NCBI GenBank assembly: GCA_963822175.1
Contig: CAWGGJ010000010.1
Coordinates: 62,001 to 126,000, forward strand
Direction of reading: 5' to 3'
From: FEB-25 sp963822175
Lineage (GTDB): Bacteria > Chloroflexota > Anaerolineae > Anaerolineales > UBA4823
Length of the DNA stretch: 64,000 bases
The position numbers and the translations under genes are program-made. The stretch's first letter is position 1; the number at the start of each line of letters is the position of its first letter. Shown here in pieces: positions 26,656-36,045 of the stretch. The notes below the pieces were generated by a model. The model ran no database searches. It was not told the DNA's origin and saw only the letters and a list, made by a program, of their open reading frames with translations.

Positions 26656-28209
26656 TGACATTAAAGCGCAAATTGCAGTGATGATCATTGCAATTATTGA
26701 CGTTGTTCGTATAACCTTGGTTTCTTCGCCAATTCGGTCGATACTAGCAGCAGCATTCTGTAACTTGGCAGGTGAAATGACACTGGCCAAGCCACCACCT
26801 ATTCCGCTTGCAGCAGCTACCACAAGCCCTATTGCACCGATTATTTCGGCTGTGGATAAATGAAGATTTGTTAGCATTACGATCGCCGAGGTTTCAGATC
26901 CACTGATAAATCCTCCAAACAGGCCAAGGTAGGGGGCAATAAAAGGATAAAATTTTCCAAAGCTTGTTGACGACGCATTTGCCAGTAAAGCCACCATATT
27001 AAAATTTGAATTTAGGATTTTCCAATCAGCATTTTTACCTGAATTGTTGATCAGGTAAGCAATTGCAAAAAAAATAGCTGCAGAAAATACTGGACGAGGA
27101 GCACGTTTCATCCATTTGCGAAAACTTTCTTTAACCTGGGTGGAAGATGCTCTCAAAAACGGAACAGCCAATAAAGTGCTCATCGCAATCCAGAAGTATG
27201 CCTGCCAGAAAAAGCGAATTTTCTCAGGTGATCCTGGGATAATCTCCACGGGCATTGAGAGGCGAGTAAACGTAAAGTCGAAGAATGGTAAAAACGGGGC
27301 ATTGAGAAGTAGAGACACGATCGTGAGGATCACCCAGGGTGAGATGGCAGCAAAAAGGGTCATTCTGTTCTCTGCTAATTTATCACCTTCGTCCATTTTA
27401 TTCCGATCTATTAATGGCTTTCTGATGATCATCAGATACGCCAACATCACCCCTATCACTCCAATTCCAGCTGCAATTCCAGTGATCGTGATCAGTCCGA
27501 GATAATTCATTCCAATGCAGATAAATCCAGCTGTTAATCCTGAGATGGTTGCTGGAATTATTCCACGGTATACAGTTTTCCAGCCTCCAATTATCCATAA
27601 CATTCCAAGGGCGATGCAGGTGCTGATCACGGGCATAAATCGCGCGAAATAGATACCCACATCTTTGACAGGCATACCGACAATGTTTGAGAAAACGATA
27701 ACAGGCACGGCAAGTAGTGCATAAGTGGTTAATGCATCGTAACCAATTGCAGGAAGTGCAATCGCAACGAAGGACGAATATCCCAGAGAGAGCATGATGG
27801 GTGGAAGAATCGATACGGGGACTGCCCCGAGGGCAGTTAGTAAGGTGCCAAAGCCAATATTAATCAACATAATCTGGACTACAGGATCTTTTGGAGATAT
27901 CGTTTTCAGCAAAGCTACTATACGAGCAATCGCGCCGGTTTCCTGCATGATAGTGACTTGAAATATAGAAGTTGCTACCACCAGTGCTATCGGCAAAGAT
28001 GCAATCACACCTGCAAAGCTAGATAATAAAACGACATTTAGTGAAGTCTTAAAATATAGCCAGGCAAGGAGTACTGTCACGACCCAACCGATCAAGCCAA
28101 CGATGTCAGCAGGGAGGTGAAGGAAAGCCAGGAGGATAAAAATGATAATAACTGGTGTTAATGCAAGGATTATGCTGAGCAGGTTTATTTCATCCATTCT
28201 CCTTACCAA
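26638..28209 (-). CDS. LctP/LldP-family carboxylate permease
   Basis: About 520-aa polytopic membrane protein with 12 or more hydrophobic helices, matching the L-lactate permease family. The conserved C-terminal part is visible: GLFGGFISGSETSAIVMLTNL, AAASGIGGGLASVISPAKLQ, GEETKVIRTT. The family imports lactate, glycolate and similar carboxylates with protons. Its place at the end of a hydantoinase/oxoprolinase-type operon suggests it imports the substrate or a related carboxylate, which is inference. The start is uncertain: TTG at 28209 has AGGAGG at ideal spacing, while ATG at 28197 has its AAGGAG only one base away. Either overlaps the end of hyuB, implying coupling. Confidence 0.85.
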   Translation of the reverse strand: MVRRMDEINLLSIILALTPVIIIFILLAFLHLPADIVGLIGWVVTVLLAWLYFKTSLNVVLLSSFAGVIASLPIALVVATSIFQVTIMQETGAIARIVALLKTISPKDPVVQIMLINIGFGTLLTALGAVPVSILPPIMLSLGYSSFVAIALPAIGYDALTTYALLAVPVIVFSNIVGMPVKDVGIYFARFMPVISTCIALGMLWIIGGWKTVYRGIIPATISGLTAGFICIGMNYLGLITITGIAAGIGVIGVMLAYLMIIRKPLIDRNKMDEGDKLAENRMTLFAAISPWVILTIVSLLLNAPFLPFFDFTFTRLSMPVEIIPGSPEKIRFFWQAYFWIAMSTLLAVPFLRASSTQVKESFRKWMKRAPRPVFSAAIFFAIAYLINNSGKNADWKILNSNFNMVALLANASSTSFGKFYPFIAPYLGLFGGFISGSETSAIVMLTNLHLSTAEIIGAIGLVVAAASGIGGGLASVISPAKLQNAAASIDRIGEETKVIRTTSIIAMIITAICALMSLIWAY

Positions 28210-29854
28210 AGCCTCCGCCTCCTGGAGTCTTGATGCTCAATATATCACCCTGGGAAAAATAAAATGATCCTTTACCCGGTAGTGGAATCGTTTCATTGCC
28301 ATGGATACGCACATTTTCTCCCATCTGACCAGGCTTTCCTCCTTGCAATCCATATGGGGATGTTGACCGACGCTCCGTTAATAATGTAACCTGGGCATCA
28401 TTTAACAGCTCAATCTCACGGATGATCCCATCACCACCCACATGTTGGCCTTTTCCGCCACTATTCTTGCGAATTTCGTAACGCTTTATCCGCAAGGGAT
28501 ATGAATATTCCAATGCTTCAATGGGTGTATTCAGTGTATTGGTCATGTGACTATGAACAGCGGAAACCCCATCGCTGGACATACTCGCTCCTGTTCCCCC
28601 GCCAATCGTTTCATAATAGGTGAAATAACGATTTAATTCTGGATTCCAGCCACCTATACTGACGTTATTCATTGTTCCTTGAGATGCAGCAGGTATTCTG
28701 TCCGGACATGCCTGTGCGAGTGCTCCAAGTAATACATCCACAATACGCTGGGATGTTTCGACATTGCCGCCTGCAACTGGTGAAGGATGAACTGCGTTGA
28801 CTATACTGCCAGGTGGAGCGATAATGCTGATCGGAATTAAACATCCACTGTTGTTCGGAATATCAAGTCCAATTAAAGAACGAAAAACATAATGGACTGC
28901 AGACAGGGTGATCGCATATACTGCATTAATACTTCCTTCCTGTTGATCAGCTGAGCCAGAGAAATCGATTATTGCAGTATCGTCATTTATTGTAATAGTT
29001 ACCTGGATAGGAATTTCAATTTTGGTAATTCCATTATTATCCATTCGGTCGATAAAAAAATAATTTCCACTTGGGAGGCTCTTTATAAGGTTACGAGTCA
29101 TCTTTTCGGTGTAATTTATCAACTCTTGCATATAAATAGAGACTTCACTTTGGCTGAATCGTGAAACTAAATTCTTAAACAGGGCCACCCCTCGCAGGTT
29201 AGCGCCAATCTGTGCCTGTAAATCACCATAACGTTCTTCGGGAGTGCGCACATTTGATAGAATTAGGTCGAGAATATCATGATTCAAATATCCAGAATTA
29301 ATCATTTTAATTGGAGGAATGATCAATCCTTCCTGAAATATTTCTCGCGCAATTGGCATTGAACCAGGCGAGATTCCGCCAACATCTGCATGATGAGCTC
29401 GGCTAGCAACAAAAGCGATAGGAAGCTCATATACAGGTTTCTGGGTTATCTCGTTTAGGTCGTTATTATTAAATTGATTTTGCTTCTCAATATATACTGG
29501 TGTTACCAGGGTAATATCCGGTAGGTGCGTTCCTCCCAAGAATGGGTCGTTTAGAATTATCGTATCGCCTGGATTAAGAGCATTATCATTCGAATTAAAC
29601 TTAGCTATGGCAGATTGAACCGATAATGGCATCGACCCCAGATGCACTGGTATATGTGCTGCCTGGGCGACCATGTTCCCAGTAGAATCAAATACAGCGC
29701 AAGAGTAATCCCGGCGTTCCTTGATATTGGGAGAAAAGCTGGCTTTGCGAAGAATCGCCCCCATTTCTTCAGCGATGGCCGATAAGAGGTGCTTAAAAAT
29801 TTCAAGGCGGATCGGATCTGTGTTCATATTAAAATCTAAATTGCGCATAGACAT
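28190..29854 (-). CDS. hyuB: Hydantoinase B/oxoprolinase family protein (HyuB)
   Basis: 554-aa subunit of the ATP-dependent hydantoinase/5-oxoprolinase/acetone carboxylase family. Recognisable segments are FSPNIKERRDYSCAVFDSTG, GDTIILNDPFLGGTHLPDI, SRAHHADVGGISPGSMP, HPSPVAGGNVETSQRIVD and the C-terminal GGGGFGKENG. Such proteins work with HyuA to open lactam or hydantoin rings, or carboxylate ketones, using ATP. The start ATG at 29854 shares a base with the prs stop codon (TAATG), so translation is probably coupled. A more typical start (MNTDPIRLEIFKHLL) lies at codon 10. The substrate is unresolved: 5-oxoproline, hydantoins and N-methylhydantoin are the main options. Confidence 0.92.
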   Translation of the reverse strand: MSMRNLDFNMNTDPIRLEIFKHLLSAIAEEMGAILRKASFSPNIKERRDYSCAVFDSTGNMVAQAAHIPVHLGSMPLSVQSAIAKFNSNDNALNPGDTIILNDPFLGGTHLPDITLVTPVYIEKQNQFNNNDLNEITQKPVYELPIAFVASRAHHADVGGISPGSMPIAREIFQEGLIIPPIKMINSGYLNHDILDLILSNVRTPEERYGDLQAQIGANLRGVALFKNLVSRFSQSEVSIYMQELINYTEKMTRNLIKSLPSGNYFFIDRMDNNGITKIEIPIQVTITINDDTAIIDFSGSADQQEGSINAVYAITLSAVHYVFRSLIGLDIPNNSGCLIPISIIAPPGSIVNAVHPSPVAGGNVETSQRIVDVLLGALAQACPDRIPAASQGTMNNVSIGGWNPELNRYFTYYETIGGGTGASMSSDGVSAVHSHMTNTLNTPIEALEYSYPLRIKRYEIRKNSGGKGQHVGGDGIIREIELLNDAQVTLLTERRSTSPYGLQGGKPGQMGENVRIHGNETIPLPGKGSFYFSQGDILSIKTPGGGGFGKENG

Positions 29855-30804
29855 TAAGACAATATCATTTTTTCCGAAATACTAATTCCCTTATAAATTC
29901 TATAAACAATATCTGCCAACAACGGTGCAATCGATATTTCAACTATTTTCTGGCTTTTTTTCTCCGCAGATATGGGAATAGTATTGGTAACGACAAGTTT
30001 TTCGATGCGATCATCCTCATCAAGGATTTTTAATGCTGAAGGCAGTAGAACTGGGTGAGTAATTGCCAGGTAGGCTTTGCCTTCAGCCCCATGTTGATAA
30101 AGATCATCCAGCTGGCGTAATACACTTCCGCTGGCAATTACGTCGTCTACGATAATGGGTCTACGACCAGAGATATCCCCAACAATATGGGTTGTTCTAA
30201 CCTCTGATATACCAATTCTTCTTTTGTGCATAATTACCAAAGGTAAATCCAACAATCCAGCGTATTTTCCTGCCAGGCTGGCACGGCCTACATCGGGACT
30301 AACAATTGCTGCATTATAAAAATCTGGTTTTCGAAAATAATTCGCTAATAAGGAGATTGCAGATAACGGGTCGACAGGAATGTTGAAAAAACCCTGTATC
30401 GCTGGATTGTGAATATCAAAGAAGATGACTCGTGAAGCACCCAGGCACTCCAAAAGGTTGGCAACCACCCGGGCACTAATCGCTTCCCGGCTATGTGCCA
30501 TTCTATCCTGGCGTGCGTAAGGAAAATATGGCATCACTACACTGATACGATGAGCGCTTGCGCGACGAAATGCGTCAAGAAATAACAACAATTCTACAAG
30601 ATGATCGTTTACTGGGGCACTACAGGTTTGGATAAAAAAGATATCCTGATCACGAACGACCTCATCAATGGTTACATTCGTTTCAGAATCTGCGAATATT
30701 TTAGTAGTGGATTTACCTAATGGAACGCCAAGGATATCAGTGACTTCCTTCGCCAGGTTGGGGTGGGAAGAGCCAGAAAATATTCTTAATGGGTGTGCAG
30801 CCAT
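29854..30804 (-). CDS. prs: Ribose-phosphate pyrophosphokinase
   Basis: Makes PRPP from ribose 5-phosphate and ATP for nucleotide, His and Trp synthesis. Length (316 aa) is normal for class I enzymes. Motifs: RIFSGSSHPNLAKEV, the ATP-binding MPYFPYARQDRM, the flexible-loop region SREAISARVVANLL, SPDVGRASLAGKYA, and the PRPP-binding RPIIVDDVIASGSVL. The conserved KRR in IMHKRRIGISEV is present. It sits between hyuA and hyuB on the same strand, and its stop overlaps the hyuB start. This is an unusual place for a housekeeping gene. Confidence 0.95.
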   Translation of the reverse strand: MAAHPLRIFSGSSHPNLAKEVTDILGVPLGKSTTKIFADSETNVTIDEVVRDQDIFFIQTCSAPVNDHLVELLLFLDAFRRASAHRISVVMPYFPYARQDRMAHSREAISARVVANLLECLGASRVIFFDIHNPAIQGFFNIPVDPLSAISLLANYFRKPDFYNAAIVSPDVGRASLAGKYAGLLDLPLVIMHKRRIGISEVRTTHIVGDISGRRPIIVDDVIASGSVLRQLDDLYQHGAEGKAYLAITHPVLLPSALKILDEDDRIEKLVVTNTIPISAEKKSQKIVEISIAPLLADIVYRIYKGISISEKMILS

Positions 30805-30858
30805 GATTTATCTCCCATAAACTGATAATTACAACTGATCAATAAAAATCGAATAAAT

Positions 30859-32871
30859 TCATTCATCGGATGGATTAATATCTATTAGTAAATTAAGATA
30901 TTTATCAACATGAATAACATCACATTCATTTGCCAATATGGTTGTATCAGTGGAAACTATTAATGCAGGACCGGTTATCTGCATCCCTGGTATTAAATGG
31001 TCAAAATCATAAAGTGGTATTGATTTTTTTGAACCATTTAACTGAACAGGAATAAATCTAATTGGAGAAGTTACCTGGTTATTTTCGCTTGGGCTTATTT
31101 GAGGCAAAATTATTTGTGGTATATTTCCGATCGCTCTGACCCGGAGATTCACTATTTCAACTGGTTTATCTGCATATGAATAACCATACACCTGTTTGTG
31201 TACATCATGGAATTCCGAAATATAAGTTCTAGTGAAGGGAACATTTAGCTCATAAGATTGTCCAACATAGCGGACATCTATACTATATAGTAAGTTTATC
31301 TGTTCCTGTAAAATTCCTTCGTTTATTAAGTCATGAATTCCTTGTTGTGCCATGATTATGAAATGAGGTTTTATATCATCGGGAGAGATATTTCCACTAA
31401 GCATTACAGTCTGAACATAATCTTTGATGACATTAGAAGCTAACATTCCAAATGCCGAAAGGGTCGATGCATAGCGAGGTATGATCACTTGTTGTATACC
31501 CAGGTTCCGCGCCAATGTTGTAGCATGTAGTCCACCAGCTCCTCCAAAAGAAAACAAACTAAATCCAATTGGGTCAAAACCTCGCTCAACAGATATGACC
31601 CTCAATGCTCTCTCCATTTGAATATTTACAACGTCAATCACACCATAAGCGGCCTGAATAGGAGAAAGAGTTAATTTCTTAGCTAATTTTGATATAGCAG
31701 AATAGGCGCGTTCAGGAAAAATTTCCATCTGACCACCAAGAAAATAATCAGGGATTAGACGGCCTAATACAAGATTAGCATCCGTAACTGTTGCTTGGGC
31801 AGAATTTCCATAACATGCAGGACCTGGATCAGAACCAGCGCTTTGTGGACCTACCCGCAATGACCCCCCAGCATCGACCGATGCAATTGATCCACCTCCC
31901 GCTCCGATGGTGTGAATATCCAATAAAGGAATGTGGATTGGACAGCCTCCTACAACGGCGTCTGTTGTGAGAGTTGGTTTTCCATGTATCAGGGATACAT
32001 CGGTGGAGGTGCCACCCATATCGAAGGTGATGATTTTTATAATTTTCCCAGGAGTACTTTTCTGGTCATCCGCCAATATAGTGCTGGCGATATGTTGTGC
32101 GCCAACAATCCCTCCGGAAGGTCCGGATAGTATACAACGCACTCCATTTTGCTTGGCCTCAGATAGGCTGATCATTCCACCATTGGATTGCATGATTTGC
32201 AGATTGGAATTAGGTAGGAACTGTTGAAGTTTCGAAAGATAGTTATCTAAAATTGGTGAGACATAAGCATTAACAACTGTGGTGCTTGTGCGTTCATACT
32301 CCCTGTATTCGGGTAAAATTTCCCATGAGGCGGAAACAAACCATCCTTTTTTACGGAGGTTTTCAACTATCAGCTCTTCATGATGGGGATATAAGAAAGA
32401 AAATATCAAACAGACTGCAACTGATTCAACGCCACTTTCTGCCATCAATTGTGATATTTCCTCTACAACGTTAACATCCAATTGTTCTACAACAGCGCCA
32501 TGCGAATTTATACGCTCACCGACCTCGTACCGAAGATCTGATGGAACCAATACTGGTATTGGTTTTTCTGACCAATCGAACAAATTGAGACAATTCTGCC
32601 GGCCAATTTGAATGACATCTCTAAAACCCTTGGTTGTGATTAAGGCAGTGCGCGCACCTTTTCTTTCCAACAGTGCGTTGGTGGCAACTGTGGATCCATG
32701 GATGATCTGTGCATTTTTTCCTGATGAAACTTGATTGATCCCTTGCAAAACGGTATTTGCTAGATTCGATGTATCGGAAAGCAGTTTAAATGTGTATATC
32801 CTGTTATCTTCTGGATCATAGATAACGAAATCAGTAAATGTACCCCCGATATCAATGCCGATACGCACCAT
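30859..32871 (-). CDS. hyuA: Hydantoinase A/oxoprolinase family protein (HyuA)
   Basis: 670-aa ATP-binding subunit of the ASKHA-fold hydantoinase/5-oxoprolinase family. Phosphate-binding motifs are VRIGIDIGGTFTDFVIYD at the N-terminus and IITFDMGGTSTDVSLIHG near residue 275, followed by HTIGAGGGSIASVDAGG and GPACYGNSAQATVTDANLVL. Later segments SFGGAGGLHATTLARNLG and MLASNVIKDYVQTVML are also typical. Length agrees with a separate A subunit; the B subunit is hyuB, one gene further downstream. A well-formed promoter lies only eight bases before the ATG, so the mRNA may be leaderless. Confidence 0.92.
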   Translation of the reverse strand: MVRIGIDIGGTFTDFVIYDPEDNRIYTFKLLSDTSNLANTVLQGINQVSSGKNAQIIHGSTVATNALLERKGARTALITTKGFRDVIQIGRQNCLNLFDWSEKPIPVLVPSDLRYEVGERINSHGAVVEQLDVNVVEEISQLMAESGVESVAVCLIFSFLYPHHEELIVENLRKKGWFVSASWEILPEYREYERTSTTVVNAYVSPILDNYLSKLQQFLPNSNLQIMQSNGGMISLSEAKQNGVRCILSGPSGGIVGAQHIASTILADDQKSTPGKIIKIITFDMGGTSTDVSLIHGKPTLTTDAVVGGCPIHIPLLDIHTIGAGGGSIASVDAGGSLRVGPQSAGSDPGPACYGNSAQATVTDANLVLGRLIPDYFLGGQMEIFPERAYSAISKLAKKLTLSPIQAAYGVIDVVNIQMERALRVISVERGFDPIGFSLFSFGGAGGLHATTLARNLGIQQVIIPRYASTLSAFGMLASNVIKDYVQTVMLSGNISPDDIKPHFIIMAQQGIHDLINEGILQEQINLLYSIDVRYVGQSYELNVPFTRTYISEFHDVHKQVYGYSYADKPVEIVNLRVRAIGNIPQIILPQISPSENNQVTSPIRFIPVQLNGSKKSIPLYDFDHLIPGMQITGPALIVSTDTTILANECDVIHVDKYLNLLIDINPSDE

Positions 32872-32879
32872 AATAACTC

Positions 32880-32908
32880 AGTATAGAATATCCATTTGAA
32901 ATTTACAA
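32880..32908 (-). promoter_or_regulatory. Promoter of the hyuA-prs-hyuB-permease operon
   Basis: TTGTAA (32903-32908), 17-base spacer, TATACT (32880-32885). Eight bases separate the -10 from the hyuA ATG at 32871, so transcription would start at or within a base or two of the start codon. Confidence 0.6.
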
Positions 32909-32924
32909 GGGAAGGAACGATTGA

Positions 32925-34067
32925 TTAAAAAAATGATGATTGGTAAACGGGTAATTTGCCATTGATCACAATAAATGGCGCTGCACGTTTGGTGTTTACA
33001 CCCAATCCACGCAATTCAGCAAGATTTGTAATTTGATTATTAATTCGGGTTTGTAAGATAGAGTTTACACTCTTTGGGCCGATACCTGGGATACGTAAAA
33101 GTAAGTTTTTATCTGCATGATTAATCTCAATCGGTTGATTTGTGAGATTTTCCTTAGCCCATGCATATTTGGGATCCACATCTAATGGTAGTTGACCCTG
33201 TTGATTAAAAGGTAAATCTTCCAGATTGAAACCATAATCACGCAATAAGAAAGAAGCTTCATATAGTCGATGTTGTCGCACCAGAGATCCTGGAGGTATA
33301 TTTTCCAATGGAGTGTCAGATATTGGGTTAAAACTTGAATAATAGGTACGTTTTAATTGTAGCTGGCGATAAAGATATTCGGTTGTAACCAATAATTCAA
33401 GATCTGACTCACCAACTGCGCTTACTACAAATTGTGTTACTGATGTTGGCCACTTCCCATTCCATCCCTTATGGGATGGTTTTGTCTTGCGAATTTGATT
33501 AATCCATTTTAGTGGATCCAAAAGTTCAGTAGTAAAAAATTTTCGTGGGGCAAGCTCTTTCAGATGTTTTTCGTTTGGAGCTTCCAGATTGATTGAGACG
33601 CGATCTGCCAGCTGCATAACCCGTTCCACCTGATCAAATTCAGCACCAGGCATTATTTTTAAATGTATATATCCACGAAATCCTAGCTTATACCGCAGAA
33701 TATGAGCAGTATCGATTAGTTTATCCTGGGTGAATATTCCATTGTTAACAATTCCCGAGCTCAAGAAAATTCCCTCTGCAAGCCGAGCATGGTATAAAGC
33801 CATAAAAATTTTGGCGAATTCTTCCGGTTTGAAAGTGGCGCGCTCAAAGTCTCTTCCAGCCCGAAAGGGGCAATAATTGCAATTCCGCTCACACACCGAT
33901 GATAATTGTGATTTAAGCAAGGTGATAGTCTTACCGTTTGGTAAGGCAGCATCACTTACGGAAATCTTATCCTGATGGCGTGATGTTACTGGGGGACAAA
34001 TGGTATCCTCTGTAGGCTCCAGATGCATTTGTGATGTAAGTAATTTTAGACGATCATATACTTCCAT
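32925..34067 (-). CDS. Radical SAM protein with C-terminal helix-hairpin-helix (COG4277-like)
   Basis: About 380-aa protein. A 4Fe-4S radical SAM motif CERNCNYCPFRAG lies near residue 55-68, followed by a TIM-barrel-like region (FLSSGIVNNGIFTQDKLIDT, GYIHLKIMPGAEFDQVERVM, RVSINLEAPNEKHLKELAP). The C-terminus has a helix-hairpin-helix DNA-binding motif, LLRIPGIGPKSVNSIL, plus a second partial one (NLAELRGLGVNTKRAAPFIV). The family is described as putative DNA modification/repair proteins; the reaction is not established. I chose the ATG at 34067 (MEVYDRLKLL); a TTG six codons upstream is also open. It stands alone between the hyu operon and the dehydrogenase. Confidence 0.88.
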   Translation of the reverse strand: MEVYDRLKLLTSQMHLEPTEDTICPPVTSRHQDKISVSDAALPNGKTITLLKSQLSSVCERNCNYCPFRAGRDFERATFKPEEFAKIFMALYHARLAEGIFLSSGIVNNGIFTQDKLIDTAHILRYKLGFRGYIHLKIMPGAEFDQVERVMQLADRVSINLEAPNEKHLKELAPRKFFTTELLDPLKWINQIRKTKPSHKGWNGKWPTSVTQFVVSAVGESDLELLVTTEYLYRQLQLKRTYYSSFNPISDTPLENIPPGSLVRQHRLYEASFLLRDYGFNLEDLPFNQQGQLPLDVDPKYAWAKENLTNQPIEINHADKNLLLRIPGIGPKSVNSILQTRINNQITNLAELRGLGVNTKRAAPFIVINGKLPVYQSSFF

Positions 34068-34116
34068 ACAATAATTATAGAACAATAGTTCTAGTTGTCA
34101 ATAGGAAATATAACCA

Positions 34117-34140
34117 GCCTTTATGCATTACTCATAAGGC
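34117..34140 (-). terminator. Weak terminator after the GDH-CBS gene
   Basis: Hairpin GCCTTATG / CATAAAGGC with one bulged base, about 27 bases beyond the stop at 34167. The T-rich tract after it on the minus strand is interrupted. Confidence 0.35.
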
Positions 34141-34166
34141 AGGTCAGTTAAGTTATCTCCGTTTAT

Positions 34167-36038
34167 TTACTCCCCATGAGACTGCAATAATCGATAAAGT
34201 GATTTTCTTGCAAGGATATCTGTGCTGACCATGCCATGAACCTTTTTACCTTCAGTGACCGGCATTGCAGATATTTCATAGTACTCTAGCTTACGTACGA
34301 GATCCAATATGGGATCATCTAGTTTAGCAGTAATCACCGATCGGGTCATAACCTGTTCAGTAGTAACTGTTTCTAGAGGACTTCGTGAGGCGGCTTTGGT
34401 GATATCCCAGTTGGACACCACTCCCACCAATTCATTTCGAGAATTAATCACAGCCAGGATTGGACATCCAGTTTCTACCAGGAGTCGCGCTGCTTCTTGG
34501 GCAGTGCTTGATACCTGGATAGTGATGATCGATTCCATAATATCGGCTGAAGTACGGTCCTTTTCACGTGAGGTGATACGGCTTATACTTATACTCTGAG
34601 CAGCCTCGCACGGAAGAATATCTGGGTCTGATAGTAGCTTATCGACCAACTCATGCATATTTCTCTTGATCACTTCATCACGAGCACGCTCAGCTGAAAT
34701 TAATCGTTTTTCTGCTAATTCTTCAAATTCGACGGAATGATCTTTCAGCCAAGTTTCGACTCTTTGAGTATCACCTAATAATTCCTCAGGAATTCTTAAT
34801 TTATCGGGTGTTTTTATTAAGTGTTCTTGCGCTGCAAATATCACCCCACCAGAATTTACTAGATAATCTGGAACGATCAGTATACCTCTTTGCCGGTAGA
34901 CCTCGCGCTCCATTCTTGAACGGGCATATCTTCGTTCTGGATCAGGAGAATAAGTATTTGCACCTTCAATAACTACTTTCCAGGTTCCCATGTGTTCAGT
35001 AGTCATTGATGGATTTGTTGCATCTGTGGTGTCTAAATAGTTGGCTATCGGAGCAGCAGGTATAAAACAAAAAGCGGATTCCCTCAAAAGATCTTCAGGA
35101 AAACTAGAGTATTTTGTTGAAGTGCTACCAAAAGCAAGATTAATTAGATTATCCTTATAATACGGTTTTGAGGCACTACCATACTTTTTCCAATAATCGA
35201 ATAAATCACCAACCGGTAATCCTAATGGATCATAAAGATATCCAGACACATCACTAATCCCAGTTATTCGAACCTGTGGCATCCGTTTGTTCAATGACCT
35301 GGCCGTATGTGCTCCAACAGCGCCAAAACCCTGGATTAGGATGGTGATATTTTCAGGATCAGGGATAGAAATAGTCGAAAATTGGGGTAGTACATGTAAA
35401 CGAGGCATTTCGTGTATCAAGGCTTCGAGGGCAATGGCCAAACCTACACCTGCAGCTCCAAGCTGGTCAATCCGATTACCACCCATCTCAACAGGTTTCG
35501 ATAAGGCGTTATCCAAACCATTCATGCTGGCAATGATTTTCATATCTGCATCGTTAGTGCCAACGTCCGGCCCAGGTAGGTAGATGTCGCGATAGTGGAA
35601 AATTAGTCGCGAAAACCGTCGAACAATTTCTTGGTGAATTTCATGAGGCAAATTAGCGTCCGCTATTATGCCGGCTTTACCACCACCATAGGGCAAATTG
35701 GCTGCAGCATTCTTTAAAGTCATCCCTCTGGCAAGATTAAATATCGTGCTGGGCATCAGGTCGGGAAGCATGCGGATTCCACCCATTGATGGTCGACCCA
35801 TGGCAAGGTTATCTACAACAAGATAACCTCCAACTTCCAATTTAGAATCTTCATCCCAAATGCAAGACAATACTTTTGGTCCTAAACTATCAACTTCGAT
35901 ACCAAGCCTGCCCAATCGATCGACATCTAATGGACCAAAGTTTATAAAACACATTCCATCTTCACAAACAAGGCGACTTTGCCATGTTTGTTCAGGAATA
36001 TGCGCTCTTAGGAACAACTCCATCTGTTTTGGGATCAT
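34167..36038 (-). CDS. Glu/Leu/Phe/Val dehydrogenase with C-terminal tandem CBS domains
   Basis: 623 aa, about 200 longer than a usual amino-acid dehydrogenase. Residues 30-190 form the catalytic domain: MGGIRMLPD, the substrate-lysine region LPYGGGKAGIIAD and the GPDVGTNDADM segment. Residues 195-430 are a Rossmann NAD(P)-binding domain (ILIQGFGAVGAHTARSL, VIEGANTYSPDPERRY, LVNSGGVIFAAQEHL). Residues 495-615 are two CBS repeats (VSSTAQEAARLLVETGCPIL, DLVRKLEYYEISAMPVTEGK), a Bateman module that usually senses adenine nucleotides. It probably deaminates glutamate or a related amino acid under adenylate control, which is inference. The ATG has AGGTGA just upstream and lies seven bases after the preceding gene. 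Confidence 0.88.
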   Translation of the reverse strand: MIPKQMELFLRAHIPEQTWQSRLVCEDGMCFINFGPLDVDRLGRLGIEVDSLGPKVLSCIWDEDSKLEVGGYLVVDNLAMGRPSMGGIRMLPDLMPSTIFNLARGMTLKNAAANLPYGGGKAGIIADANLPHEIHQEIVRRFSRLIFHYRDIYLPGPDVGTNDADMKIIASMNGLDNALSKPVEMGGNRIDQLGAAGVGLAIALEALIHEMPRLHVLPQFSTISIPDPENITILIQGFGAVGAHTARSLNKRMPQVRITGISDVSGYLYDPLGLPVGDLFDYWKKYGSASKPYYKDNLINLAFGSTSTKYSSFPEDLLRESAFCFIPAAPIANYLDTTDATNPSMTTEHMGTWKVVIEGANTYSPDPERRYARSRMEREVYRQRGILIVPDYLVNSGGVIFAAQEHLIKTPDKLRIPEELLGDTQRVETWLKDHSVEFEELAEKRLISAERARDEVIKRNMHELVDKLLSDPDILPCEAAQSISISRITSREKDRTSADIMESIITIQVSSTAQEAARLLVETGCPILAVINSRNELVGVVSNWDITKAASRSPLETVTTEQVMTRSVITAKLDDPILDLVRKLEYYEISAMPVTEGKKVHGMVSTDILARKSLYRLLQSHGE

Positions 36039-36045
36039 TCGTCAC

